64,000 nucleotides of DNA from assembly GCA_903926465.1 (NCBI GenBank), contig CAIYJE010000145.1:1-64000 (forward strand), written 5' to 3'. Positions within the stretch are counted from its first letter, which is position 1. Each line of letters begins with the position of its first letter. Below, piece after piece: positions 37,101-45,632 of the stretch. Under the pieces are notes generated by a model, which saw only the letters and a program-made list of their open reading frames with translations, had not been told where the DNA came from and ran no database searches. The DNA comes from an uncultured Planctomycetales bacterium (lineage in GTDB: Bacteria; Planctomycetota; Planctomycetia; Isosphaerales; Isosphaeraceae). The position numbers were made by a program, and so were the translations under genes.

Positions 37101-39103
37101 GTGGTCTGGCCGCGGTGCGTGAGCGGCTGGCCAAGCTGGCAACCAACGGTCGGCAGGGCTTCACCCGTGAGGTGGCATTGGCCGCATGGATGACGGCCGA
37201 TCAGTCAATCAAGGCCGCCTTTGAGGCTGCCGGCGCATCGAGCCGCTCTTTGCATGACTGGCTGGGCGGTATTCGCCTGGTGCCAGATGCCAAGCTGCGT
37301 GCAACGGCCTACCAGGCGCTGGTGCCGCTGGCGTCTGACAACCTGGTCGGCTGGCCCGCCGCCGTGGCCAAAGAGCTGGACGGCAGGAAGGGTGGAACCC
37401 AGGGGCGTTATGTGCGCATTGAACTCCCCCGGCGCGGAACTTTGACCCTGGCCGAAGTGCAGGTGATGGCCGATGGCAAGAACATTGCCCCCACCGGTAA
37501 GGCCTCTCAGTCAAGCGAATCCAATGGCGGTGCGGCCGCCAAGGCGATTGACGGGAACACCGCCGGCAGTTATCAGGGCGGTGGCCAAACCCACACCCAG
37601 GAAAACCAGGAGAATCCCTGGTGGGAGCTGGACCTGGGTTCTGAGCAGCCGATCGATTCGATCGTCGTCTGGAATCGTACCGACGCAGAGCTGGGCAAGC
37701 GGCTCGACGGGTTCAAGGTCTCGATCCTGGACCAGAACCACAAACCGGTGGTGGTGAAGGACGGCATTCCTGCCCCAGCGGAATCGGTGGCCCTGGCCCT
37801 GGAAGCCGACCCGGCCGGTTCCATCCGTCGCGCGGCCTTTGAGGCTCTGGTCTCTTCGGGTGCCGAGCCCCAGAAGGTGTTCAGTCTGCTGGCTGAGCGG
37901 GCGAAGGCTGGCAAGCTGCGAGATGCGGCCCTTCGCGCTCTTGGTCGAATTCCGGCCGATCAGTGGCCCCGTGGTGAGCTGCGTCCCTTGATTGACTCAA
38001 TCATTGAGGACGTGAGCAAGCGGGCCGCCGATCAACGCACCAGCCCGGCCGTTCGAGATAACCTGCAGCTTGCCGATGAGCTGACCAACCGGCTTCCGTC
38101 TGAGGAAGCCAGCAATCTTCGCAAAACCTTGCGCACCCTGGGTGTACCGGTCATTCTAATCCGCCCCGTGCCGCACCTGATCATTTTTGACCGCACTCAG
38201 ATCTACGTTGAGGCCGGCAAGCCCTTCGAGCTGGTGTTCGAGAACGTGGACATCATGCCCCACAACCTGGTAATTGCCCGTCAGGGTCAACTTGCCAAGG
38301 TGGGTGTGGCTGGCGAGGCGATGGCGGCCGACCCCAACGCTTATGCCAAGAACTTTGTGCCAACCTTGCCCGAGGTGTTGCAGGCGACCAAGCTGCTGCA
38401 GCCCGGCCAGGTCGAGCGGATCTTGATCACGGCCCCTTCGGAGGCTGGCGATTATCCTTACGTGTGCACCTTCCCGGGCCACTGGACCCGGATGAACGGT
38501 GTGATGCACGTGGTTCCTGATCTCGACGCCGTGCCGCGTGAAGCGCTGCTGGCCGCCTCGGCCCCAAGCGCAGAGACACCTGGGGCAACCCGGGCGTTTG
38601 TCAAGGCCTGGACCGTGGCCGACCTGGCCGGCGACCTGAACCGGCTCGACCTGGGACGCAACACAGAACGAGGCAAGGCGATTTTCCAGTCCTTGGCTTG
38701 TGTTCAGTGCCACAAGGTGGGTGGCGAGGGTAATGGTGAAGTTGGGCCAGACATGGTCGAGCTTCGCAAGAAGCTTGAGGCCGGCAAGGCCGACCCAGCC
38801 TACGTGCTGACGTCGATGATCGAGCCCTCAAAGAACATCGATGAGAAGTACCAGACCCTCATCCTGGCGCTCACCAGTGGCGAGACGGTCACCGGTGTGG
38901 CCGTGGCCAAAGACGACAAGAAGCTGCGGATCAGTTCCAATCCGCTTGCGCCTGGCGGGGCCGTGTCGCGAGACATTCCCGTGGGAGAGATTGAAGAACA
39001 GCTTATCTCCAAGATCTCGGCCATGCCCGAGGGGTTGCTGAACACCCTCGACAAGGAAGAGATTTTGGACCTGCTGGGCTACATTCTTTCCGATGGGAAG
39101 TGA
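34109..39103 (+). CDS. Giant PVC-type SGNH/dehydrogenase/HEAT/discoidin/cupredoxin/cytochrome c protein
   Basis: 1664-residue exported protein, GAGGA before the ATG, signal peptide of about 23 residues. Order: SGNH/GDSL-like domain (25-235, starting GDHIAIVGNTLAERLQHDGW); PVC membrane-bound-dehydrogenase propeller (about 350-700, with DTDGDGKADKCKTFA and GNVIGFAGILRYH); HEAT-like helical repeats (about 710-1000) with a His-rich loop GHDHHAGHG near 985; F5/8 type C (discoidin) domain (about 1100-1225); type-1 copper domain (about 1350-1470), with ligands visible in IMPHNLV and VCTFPGHWTRM; C-terminal cytochrome c with CVQCHKVGG near 1527. It probably oxidises carbohydrate or alcohol substrates outside the cytoplasm, passing electrons through copper and haem. 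Substrate unknown. An intrinsic terminator follows. Confidence 0.9.
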   Translation: MMRWIRRTALLAALAAVSPSIRADEPISLKSGDHIAIVGNTLAERLQHDGWLETLIQSRYPGKDLTIRNLAFSGDELAVRLRSDGFGSPDDHLTRNKADVVFAFFGFNESFAGKAGLEKFEQELDSYLKHLKETKFNGKSAPSVVLFSPIAAENLHNKDLPDGAATNERIALYTKAMAEIAKKNGVTFVDLFEPSKQLEAAAKEPLTINGIHLNDEGNRQLAEVIDRSLFGARPEVIDYSKLQPLRNAVQDKNFHWFHRYRTTDGYSTYGGRADLAFTDGQTNRVVMDRELEVLDAMTANRDKRIWSLSQGKDLKVDDSNTPKFLEVKTNKPGSGPNGKHLFLGGSEAISKMTVDKRLKVNLFASEAEFPELINPVQMAFDTKGRLWVATWPSYPHWKPKDEMNDRLVILEDTDGDGKADKCKTFAGGLHNPTGFEFYNGGVLVANAPDILFLKDVDGDDRADIRERILHGIDSADTHHASNSFTMDPGGGLYFQEGVFHRTQVETPYGVVKNINAGVWRLEPHTGTFGTGKLERYVPFDFANPHGHVFNNWGQDFVVDGTGANPYHAALFSGYLTSPAKHSGPPQLYQQRTRPCSAVEIVSSRHFPDDMQGDLLVGNVIGFAGILRYHIKEKGASYEGIEAEPLLFSSDPNFRPADIKVGADGAIYFSDWHNPIIGHMQHNLRDPNRNHTYGRVYRVVAEGRPLLKPEPVAGEPIASLLERLKSPEDRVRYRARIELSGRKTEEVIPQVKAWLAKLDPADANIEHHRMEGLWVHQFHNVVDEALLKQMLKSPVHRARAAATRVLCYWRDRVKEPLALIRVQAQDPHPAVRLEAVRACSFFPESEAADVALEIVKQPLDPYLSYTLKETMRQLEPQWKSALVEGKPLAANNPAGVDYLLQSVNSAELVKMPRTPTVLAALLTRPQIQPQFRREALQAMAAANKTTPVTELVSTIEQLDKLESGSSEQALRDLASLLFEDLSGDQAGHDHHAGHGSGGSGLAAVRERLAKLATNGRQGFTREVALAAWMTADQSIKAAFEAAGASSRSLHDWLGGIRLVPDAKLRATAYQALVPLASDNLVGWPAAVAKELDGRKGGTQGRYVRIELPRRGTLTLAEVQVMADGKNIAPTGKASQSSESNGGAAAKAIDGNTAGSYQGGGQTHTQENQENPWWELDLGSEQPIDSIVVWNRTDAELGKRLDGFKVSILDQNHKPVVVKDGIPAPAESVALALEADPAGSIRRAAFEALVSSGAEPQKVFSLLAERAKAGKLRDAALRALGRIPADQWPRGELRPLIDSIIEDVSKRAADQRTSPAVRDNLQLADELTNRLPSEEASNLRKTLRTLGVPVILIRPVPHLIIFDRTQIYVEAGKPFELVFENVDIMPHNLVIARQGQLAKVGVAGEAMAADPNAYAKNFVPTLPEVLQATKLLQPGQVERILITAPSEAGDYPYVCTFPGHWTRMNGVMHVVPDLDAVPREALLAASAPSAETPGATRAFVKAWTVADLAGDLNRLDLGRNTERGKAIFQSLACVQCHKVGGEGNGEVGPDMVELRKKLEAGKADPAYVLTSMIEPSKNIDEKYQTLILALTSGETVTGVAVAKDDKKLRISSNPLAPGGAVSRDIPVGEIEEQLISKISAMPEGLLNTLDKEEILDLLGYILSDGK

Positions 39104-39159
39104 TTGAAGCGGGCCTTGCCTGCTGGTAAGGCCCCTGCATGAATTGTTGACTGCTGGAG

Positions 39160-39196
39160 CCCTCTTCCACGATGTTATTGTGGGAGAGGGTTTTTT
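39160..39196 (+). terminator. Intrinsic terminator after the giant PVC-type gene
   Basis: CCCTCTTCCAC pairs with GTGGGAGAGGG (one mismatch) around a 9-base loop, followed by TTTTTT at 39191-39196. A textbook rho-independent terminator, 57 bases after the stop. Confidence 0.92.
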
Positions 39197-39237
39197 GATG
39201 CACGCTGGTCGAAACTGTGCCACCGATTCAAGGGCCT

Positions 39238-40614
39238 ATGGTTATGTCTGAACTTCAAGGGTTGGTTGATGCGTTCATCGTAGCGGCCACTGTTCCCGTG
39301 AATGGTTGGCATGGCTCAGGAACGGTTGAGCGAGCGAACGCACTGCTGATGGACTGCCCTGAAATATCAAGCAGTTGCATTCACGTGGCTGCAATTTTGG
39401 GCGATGGGGTGATGGTGCTGCGATTTCTGGAGGATGATGCCGGACTGGCGCTGTTGAAGCGTACTCCTCACGGCTGGGATCCGCTCACATCCCTGTGTTT
39501 CTCCAATTACCTTCGGCTTGACCCCGCGCGGTCGCCTGGTTTCCTGCAAGCGGCCAAGGCTCTGCTGGATGCCGGTGCAAGCCCCAATACGGGCTGGCTA
39601 GACACCAGCCATTCGCCTGACCGCGTTTGGGAAGCTGCGATCTATGGTGCGGCTGGAATCGCCCAGAATCCTGGGCTCACTCAACTCTTGCTGGATCATG
39701 GGGCCGACCCCAACGACGAGGAGACCCCTTACCATGTTCCCGAAACATATGACAACACGATCCTCAAGATTCTTGTTTCCAGCGGCAAGTTGAACGATGA
39801 CAGCCTGGCCACCCTGCTGCTCCGCAAGGCCGACTGGCATGATCAACACGGCATTGAATGGCTGCTCAAGCAAGGAGCGAACCCCAACCGGAACACGCGC
39901 TGGGGGAAGACAGCATTCCAGCAGGCTGTTTTGCGTGACAATGTGATCGAGATTGTGGATGCCATGCTTGACCACGGGGCCGATCCCGGGTTGCATGCCG
40001 AGGCACCGCTACAGAGCGGCCTGAGAGCCGCAACCCAGCCGATCGCGATCATTGCGGCCAGGCGTGGTCGGGGAGATATTCTGGCTTCACTTCTGCGCCG
40101 GGGGTTGCCGCTTTCGTTCGAAGGGGTTGATCGACTGATTGCCGCCTGTGCCAGCAACGATCGATCTGCCATTGACCGGTTGGTACACGCCGAGCCGGCA
40201 CTACTTCAAGAACTTCGTGCGCAGGGTGGAACCTTGCTGGCGGAGTTCAGCGGCAACGGCAATGCCGATGGGGTGCAGTGCCTGCTCGATCTTGGAGTGA
40301 GTGTGAACGCAGTTTACGATCACGGTGATGGTTATTTTGGAATTGCCCCGATCAGCACCGCGCTTCATGTGGCGGCCTGGCGGGCACGCCCCGCCACGGT
40401 TCGGCGGCTCATTGAACGCGGAGCCAATGTGAACGCCGTTGATTACCAGAGACGAACGCCGTTGCAACTGGCGGTGAAGGCCTGCGTGGACTCATACTGG
40501 AAAGCGCGGCGAACGCCGGAATCTGTGCGGGCGTTATTGCAGGCGGGGGCAGTTGTGCAAGGGATCGCGATACCTACTGGATACGAAGAGATTGATGTGT
40601 TGCTGACAGTCTGA
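39238..40614 (+). CDS. Ankyrin-repeat protein
   Basis: 458-residue protein of ankyrin repeats, with no signal peptide or membrane segment, so likely cytoplasmic. Repeat cores are visible as AKALLDAGASPNTGW, TQLLLDHGADPNDEE, IEWLLKQGANPNRNT, VDAMLDHGADPG, VQCLLDLGVSVNAVY and VRRLIERGANVNAVDYQRRT, with degenerate units between. Ankyrin stacks bind protein partners; no catalytic domain is present and no partner can be named. The start is taken at ATG 39238 after AAGGG; ATG 39244 is an alternative. It is the only gene between a terminator and the convergent nucleoside transporter gene, so it appears to be transcribed alone. Confidence 0.85.
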   Translation: MVMSELQGLVDAFIVAATVPVNGWHGSGTVERANALLMDCPEISSSCIHVAAILGDGVMVLRFLEDDAGLALLKRTPHGWDPLTSLCFSNYLRLDPARSPGFLQAAKALLDAGASPNTGWLDTSHSPDRVWEAAIYGAAGIAQNPGLTQLLLDHGADPNDEETPYHVPETYDNTILKILVSSGKLNDDSLATLLLRKADWHDQHGIEWLLKQGANPNRNTRWGKTAFQQAVLRDNVIEIVDAMLDHGADPGLHAEAPLQSGLRAATQPIAIIAARRGRGDILASLLRRGLPLSFEGVDRLIAACASNDRSAIDRLVHAEPALLQELRAQGGTLLAEFSGNGNADGVQCLLDLGVSVNAVYDHGDGYFGIAPISTALHVAAWRARPATVRRLIERGANVNAVDYQRRTPLQLAVKACVDSYWKARRTPESVRALLQAGAVVQGIAIPTGYEEIDVLLTV

Positions 40615-40643
40615 GTTATGAAAGTCGACGCGTTGTCAACGGA

Positions 40644-42089
40644 TCAGATCAGCATGCCGGCAATCGCAGCATTCAAGAGCGTGGCGATGAAGCCAACGAA
40701 CAGTGCCCTGGCGCCCAGGAGTGCCAGGTCGTGGCGGCGGTCGGGAGCGATGGCGCCAATGCCGCCGATCTGGATACCGACCGAGGCGAAATTGGCGAAG
40801 CCGGTGAGTGCAAATGCGGTCAGCAGCTTTGACCGGCCAGAGATGAACTCGGGGTCGGCATGTTGAAGAGACTTGAACTGCAGGTAGGCGAAATGTTCAT
40901 TGATGGCCAGCTTGGAGCCTAGCAGGCTGCCCACCGTCTGGATGTCTCTGGCCTCAATTCCCATCAAAAACGCCACCGGCGCGAACAGCCAGCCGAACAC
41001 CTTGCGAAGAGACAGGTCATTGGGCCAGCCTGTGAGGGCGTTTTCAGAAAAGCCCAGAGCGAGCAGCCCTGGCTTGATGCTGGCCAGCATGGCGTCGAAC
41101 ATGGCCACCAGGGCAATGAACACGATTAGCATGGCGGCTACGTTAAGCGCGAGGCGGAGCCCATCGGTGGTGCCAGAGGCGATTGCGTCGATCGAGTTTA
41201 CGAACGGCGATTTCTCGCGCGGAAATTGCACCGAGCCGGCGGTTTGTGGGGTGCTGGTCTCTGGGAGGAATAGCTTGGAAAGGTACAAGCTGCACGGGCA
41301 GGCCATGACGCAGGTGGTAAGCACGGCGGCGGGGTCGGCCCCGTAGTTGATATAGACGAACATCATACCACCAGAGATATGGGCGAATCCGCTGACCATC
41401 AGTGTGAACAGTTCAGAACTGGTCATGGTTGGAACGTACGCCTTGACGATCAGGGGCGACTCGGTTTGCCCCATGAAGACATTCGCCGAAACGGAGAGCG
41501 TTTCTGCACCACTGGTTTGCATGAGCGAGGCCATGAGTTTGGCCATGAGACGAACGATGCGCTGCAAAAGACCCAGGTGGAACAGCAAGGTGAAGACGGC
41601 GGAGACGAACAGGATGGGGGGTAAGGCTTTGAATGCGAACGGGAACAGAAAGTTTGGGCCATAGACGCGGGCCAGATCGTCGGGACGGGCCAGGTTGCCG
41701 AAAACGAATTCGGCTCCCTGATCCGAGAAGCCGATGAACGCCTTGAAGACCTCGCCAAGTCGTTCGATGGCGTGCTTGACGGAATAGGCTCGACCACCGA
41801 CCTCGAACCGCCCCTTCAAGACCAGCAGGGCGAGGATCAATTGCAGGCCGATTCCCCAGCCGATGGTTCGCCAGTTAACGGCTTTCAGATTGGCCGAAGC
41901 CATGGCCACGATGCCAAAGAAGACGAGGCACCCGGCCAGCGATTGGCCACGAGGGCCGATTTGTTCCTGAAGTCCATAGGCCGCCAGGGTCACCAACAGG
42001 CAAGCCAAGGCAATTCCAATTCGCCAGGTGATGGGGGTGCCGCCGTGCAGTGCTTTGATGGTGGAGTTGGAAGATGGTGCGGTCGTCAT
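40644..42089 (-). CDS. Concentrative nucleoside transporter (CNT/NupC family)
   Basis: 481-residue inner-membrane symporter taking up nucleosides with H+ or Na+. The pattern of hydrophobic helices fits the CNT fold, with an N-terminal membrane pair, a gate domain, and the conserved core VFMGQTESPLIVKAYV and SELFTLMVSGFAHISGG, followed later by ALTGFANFASVGIQIGGIGA. These are the family signatures for nucleoside and cation binding (QTE and the second half-repeat). ATG 42089 is chosen; an in-frame start at 42140 would add 17 residues with no clear ribosome-binding site. The gene is transcribed leftward and separated by a terminator from the kinase gene upstream. Specificity for purine or pyrimidine nucleosides cannot be told. 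Confidence 0.92.
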   Translation of the reverse strand: MTTAPSSNSTIKALHGGTPITWRIGIALACLLVTLAAYGLQEQIGPRGQSLAGCLVFFGIVAMASANLKAVNWRTIGWGIGLQLILALLVLKGRFEVGGRAYSVKHAIERLGEVFKAFIGFSDQGAEFVFGNLARPDDLARVYGPNFLFPFAFKALPPILFVSAVFTLLFHLGLLQRIVRLMAKLMASLMQTSGAETLSVSANVFMGQTESPLIVKAYVPTMTSSELFTLMVSGFAHISGGMMFVYINYGADPAAVLTTCVMACPCSLYLSKLFLPETSTPQTAGSVQFPREKSPFVNSIDAIASGTTDGLRLALNVAAMLIVFIALVAMFDAMLASIKPGLLALGFSENALTGWPNDLSLRKVFGWLFAPVAFLMGIEARDIQTVGSLLGSKLAINEHFAYLQFKSLQHADPEFISGRSKLLTAFALTGFANFASVGIQIGGIGAIAPDRRHDLALLGARALFVGFIATLLNAAIAGMLI

Positions 42090-42225
42090 CAGGCGGCATG
42101 CCCCGGTCGATGAAGCGCGGGAACTCTGGTCTGCGTTCACCGAACTATTCGGTTGGTACCAGAGCGATCAAGAACTCAAGGTACGTTATAGCGGCTCACG
42201 ATTGGATTGCACATCAAATCACCCT

Positions 42226-42250
42226 CAAAAGACAGCCAAGGGCGGCTGTT
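42226..42250 (-). terminator. Intrinsic terminator after the kinase gene
   Basis: Read leftward, ACAGCC (42249-42244) pairs with GGCTGT (42237-42232) around GCCCTT, followed by CTTTTG. It lies downstream of the kinase stop and before the transporter gene, separating the two units. Confidence 0.72.
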
Positions 42251-42381
42251 TCACTTGTGCAACCCAATCGAAAATCACTTTAAACCAGAGGATCTTGAAG
42301 CGTCCATCACGTTGCAATTGCGGACGGCCATCTTTTGAGAGGGTGAGACGATAGGGCCGTTGGAATGGCTGCCAAGCAGGG

Positions 42382-44706
42382 TCAGCGCCGTGGCCGGCTA
42401 CCCGGCAGGTCGGTCCGTTTTCCTCGCAACCCGGGCGGAGGACGATGGTCGGCCTGTTCGTCGATTTTCAGGAGTTGTTCCATCTCCAGGGCCTGGCTGT
42501 TATCTCCCAGTTTCCGGTAGATCTCTGCCAGGGAATTGAGCCTGATATCCAGGGGTGGATACCCCTGCCCACTCTGGATCAGAAACCGCAGTTCGTCGGC
42601 CGCCAGGTTGATTTGCTCTCTGGCGTCGTTGGTTCGCCCTCGCTCAAGTTCAACCAACGCAAGGGATTCTCGCGTGGTGGCCCGGTCGACCCGGAATCCC
42701 GAGATTTCGGGTGATTTCTGGATCAGCTCTCCGACATACGTGATCGCCTCTCGATCGCAGGCGGCCGCCGCTTCGAACTTGCTCAGACGTCTCAGGACAA
42801 CGCCCAGCTTTGCCATGATCCGCACTCGCAGAAGTTGATAGTCATGTTCGTCTGGCGCATCGGCAATCAACTGGTTCACAAGGGTCCGGGCCCGATTCAA
42901 CCAGTTCTCCGTCCGTTCCAGAGAGTCAGGCTCGGCGGAGTGGGGGTCGGCCATGTCAAAGGTCTGAACCAGCTTGAACCGATAGTCGGGCTCACGGGGA
43001 TACCGACTGGCGAGCGTTTCGAGCATGGCGATGGCCCGGTCATAAGCTTGCCTGGCTTCAGCGTCTCGGCCCAGCCGCTCATAGAGCGCCCCCACTTTGC
43101 GATAGGCCCAGGCGGCTTCTCCTTCTAGCCGGGGGTTGGCGGCGTTCTGACCGGCGAACCGGTCGTAGAACGAGAGCACGCTTTCTAGCAGTTCCGTGTC
43201 TTGCTGGTTGTTAACGGGCGGGCCAAATCCGGCAGGACCGCCGGGGCCGAAACGGCGGTCAGGTCCGTTGGGGTCTGGACCTTCATCGAATGGAGGACCA
43301 TTGCCGGTGCCGGGGGGTGGCCCTTCTCTACCACGCGGGCCACCGGTCACTCCCAGCGGTGGCGTGGAGATCTGATCGTTGGCAGCGAGTTTGTCAAAGA
43401 GTTCACCAAACACGTCTAGCGATAGCTTGACGTTCTCGTCTGACCGGTGGAGTGCCTGGGCCGTGGTGGCGTATCCCGCCCATCCTACGCCCAGCGCAAC
43501 CAAGGTTGCCAGCGCTGCGGCCGAGGCCATGCTTGCCGCGAGTCGGTTCCGCCGGCTCCAGCGCCATGCGCGTTCAAACATGGTCGCACGCCGGGCCTGA
43601 ATCGGTCGATCTTCGAGGAACCGTCGCAGGTCGGCGGCCAGCTCGCCGGCCGTCTGGTACCGGTGGGCAGGCTCTCTGGCAATCGACTTCAGCACAATCG
43701 TTTCCAGGTCGCCGGGAATGGCGGGAGCGAGCTTTCTGGGCCGGACCGGGGCTTCTTCATTGACGTGGCGGATCAGCTCACTGGGGCTCAACTCGCCAAA
43801 CGGAGCATTCAGGGTGAGCAGTTCATAAAGGGTCAGGCCCAGGCTGTAGATATCGCTCCGGGCATCAGACTCTCCGCGCAGCCCTTCAGGGGGCAGGTAT
43901 CGCAAGGTGCCCAGGATATCACCGGTCGCCGTGAGATCATCATGGCCAGAGAGCTTGGCCAGGCCGAAGTCGGTAATCCAGATCGTGTCATGTTCATCAA
44001 TCAGCAGATTGGCGGGCTTGATATCGCGGTGCAAAATCCCCTGTGCGTGGGCGTGTTCAAGCCCCTCGGCGGCTTGCATGCCGAGATTTGCCACCAAGCG
44101 CCAATGCGCGGCCGTAGACTCGACCCCCTGTTTTCGCCAGCGGTCCACCAATCCATCGAGTCCGGTTCCCTGGATGTACTGCATCGCGTAGTAGGGCAAC
44201 CCGTCGTGCTCACCCACACCAAAAATCGGCACGATATTGGTATGGTGCAGTTGAGCAACGGCCTGAGCCTCGCGCTGGAAACGCTGGAGCCGCTTGGCAT
44301 TGAGGTGGACGTTATGGATGACCTTGAGGGCAACGTGGCGCCCGAGCGACTCTTGAACCGCCTTATAAACGGTTCCCATACCGCCTCGGCCCAGTTCGCG
44401 GATGACAAGGAACTCGCCCAGCCGTTCGCCCGGTAATCCCGTGACCGTTTCGCTGGTGCCACCGGTAGACTTGCGCTTGAGTTGCTCCATAAGAGCCACG
44501 GTTGGAAGCAGTTCGCGAATTCGATCGGCGTGTTCGGGGTATTTTCGCTCATACTCGGAGATCGAGTGAGCGACCCCTTTCCGGCACTCCGCAGCGAACT
44601 CTTCAGCCACTCTTTCAAACGAGTTTCGCCCGGTGTCTGAGAAGTTGCCGGTTGCGTCGATATCGAGGTTTGGTTCCCCTGGCTTGGCGAGGTTTTCCAT
44701 GCTCAT
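42382..44706 (-). CDS. Membrane Ser/Thr protein kinase with TPR-like C-terminus
   Basis: 774-residue Hanks-type kinase. After an N-terminal helical segment (about 30-80), the kinase domain spans about 96-365 with glycine loop ELGRGGMGTVY, Lys128 in HVALKVI, HRDIKPANLL and ITDFGLAKL, all consistent with activity. A membrane helix follows at about 390-415. Then comes a Gly/Pro-rich linker (about 445-495) and a TPR-like helical region from about 505 on (AYRKVGALYERLGRDAEARQ), likely extracytoplasmic. The ATG overlaps the stop of the ECF sigma gene (ATGA), so the pair is translationally coupled. In planctomycetes such pairs are frequent, and kinase-dependent control of the sigma factor is plausible but not proven. 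Confidence 0.93.
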   Translation of the reverse strand: MSMENLAKPGEPNLDIDATGNFSDTGRNSFERVAEEFAAECRKGVAHSISEYERKYPEHADRIRELLPTVALMEQLKRKSTGGTSETVTGLPGERLGEFLVIRELGRGGMGTVYKAVQESLGRHVALKVIHNVHLNAKRLQRFQREAQAVAQLHHTNIVPIFGVGEHDGLPYYAMQYIQGTGLDGLVDRWRKQGVESTAAHWRLVANLGMQAAEGLEHAHAQGILHRDIKPANLLIDEHDTIWITDFGLAKLSGHDDLTATGDILGTLRYLPPEGLRGESDARSDIYSLGLTLYELLTLNAPFGELSPSELIRHVNEEAPVRPRKLAPAIPGDLETIVLKSIAREPAHRYQTAGELAADLRRFLEDRPIQARRATMFERAWRWSRRNRLAASMASAAALATLVALGVGWAGYATTAQALHRSDENVKLSLDVFGELFDKLAANDQISTPPLGVTGGPRGREGPPPGTGNGPPFDEGPDPNGPDRRFGPGGPAGFGPPVNNQQDTELLESVLSFYDRFAGQNAANPRLEGEAAWAYRKVGALYERLGRDAEARQAYDRAIAMLETLASRYPREPDYRFKLVQTFDMADPHSAEPDSLERTENWLNRARTLVNQLIADAPDEHDYQLLRVRIMAKLGVVLRRLSKFEAAAACDREAITYVGELIQKSPEISGFRVDRATTRESLALVELERGRTNDAREQINLAADELRFLIQSGQGYPPLDIRLNSLAEIYRKLGDNSQALEMEQLLKIDEQADHRPPPGLRGKRTDLPGSRPRR

Positions 44707-45329
44707 GGCTTCTCCTTCGCAAACCCGGGCAGGCGATCGAGCGCTTCTTTAAGCCGTTCCAGGGCCCGCACGTAACGCTTGCTGGCGGCCGCCGGCTGAA
44801 TACCCAGTGTGGCGGCCACCTCCAGGTTTCTCAGTTCTTCAAAATGCCGCAGGGCTAGAACCTCACGGTCGGTCGGGTCGAGTCCGTCAATAGCTTCCCG
44901 GAGTTGGTCCAAGATCTCGGCCCGTTGCGCGGCCTGGCTGGGCGAGGTTGCATCGCCCATGATCTCGGCCATCTTCTCGGTGCTGGCCTCCAGTCCGGGC
45001 CGGACCTCCCTGGCGGCGTTGCGGGCCTTGGCTCCCAGGTGGTGGCGGTGGACCTCGATCAGCCGCTGTTCGGTCACCGTCCTCAGCCAGATGAAGAATG
45101 GAACATCGGGGGCGGCCTCGAAGTGTGGCAAACGCTTCAGGGCCTCGATGTACGCCTCTTGAAGCACGTCCGAAGCAGCCACCCGACCCCTGAGCCGGGC
45201 GTCGAGCCGGAATTCGATCATTTTTCGCAGCCGCTCGCGATACCGACAAAATTCCTCGGCAAGCGTTTCTTGCCGATCACGTTGAAGACGTTCGACCAGG
45301 GAGTTGTTTTCGGAGTTGAGGTCGGACAT
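44703..45329 (-). CDS. ECF-subfamily RNA polymerase sigma factor
   Basis: 208-residue ECF sigma factor. Region 2 includes RGRVAASDVLQEAYIEALKR (the -10/core-binding helix with DVLQEAY) and a following aromatic segment FFIWLRTVTEQRLIEVHR. Region 4 has LDPTDREVLALRHFEELRN and the helix-turn-helix VAATLGIQPAAASKRYVRAL. The ATG at 45329 (MSDLNSENN) is preferred over an in-frame TTG at 45356. It is coupled by ATGA to the kinase gene and belongs to the planctomycete ECF groups genetically linked to Ser/Thr kinases. No anti-sigma factor gene is present nearby. Target promoters are unknown. Confidence 0.93.
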   Translation of the reverse strand: MSDLNSENNSLVERLQRDRQETLAEEFCRYRERLRKMIEFRLDARLRGRVAASDVLQEAYIEALKRLPHFEAAPDVPFFIWLRTVTEQRLIEVHRHHLGAKARNAAREVRPGLEASTEKMAEIMGDATSPSQAAQRAEILDQLREAIDGLDPTDREVLALRHFEELRNLEVAATLGIQPAAASKRYVRALERLKEALDRLPGFAKEKP

Positions 45330-45632
45330 TTTTGAAGGGAGCCCAGAGCGGGTCAAGAGAGCAAACCGTCTGCTGTCGTTTCCTTGGAGGGAACGGGAAC
45401 CGTCTCTTGGCCGGATGTGATGGTTTCTGGTGTTCCCTATGAAATGTAACGAAAACCCGGATTATCAGACGACAGGCTTTCGTAATGAAATTCGAGGGTC
45501 GAAGGGATAGACTTTTCCCCGAACCACCCGGACACTCCTTGAAATCTCTGTCTCGGCATCCAAAGTCTTCACGTTATCTTTGATTACCGTGGAAGATTTC
45601 TGCCAGGCCTGTGACTTTTGGAGGGTATTCGG
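45330..45632. other. Divergent intergenic region
   Basis: About 300 bases between the leftward sigma-factor gene and the rightward esterase gene. It must carry both promoters; I could not assign -35/-10 boxes with confidence. The only firm element is GGAGGG at 45619-45624, the ribosome-binding site of the esterase. Confidence 0.4.

Noticed and set aside
42219-42348. Imperfect inverted pair TCACCCTC-AAAAGA / TCTTTTGAGAGGGTGA, possible terminal repeats of a small mobile element
   Set aside because: The arms differ by two bases, no target-site duplication is evident, only one copy is seen, and a terminator hairpin accounts for part of the left arm.
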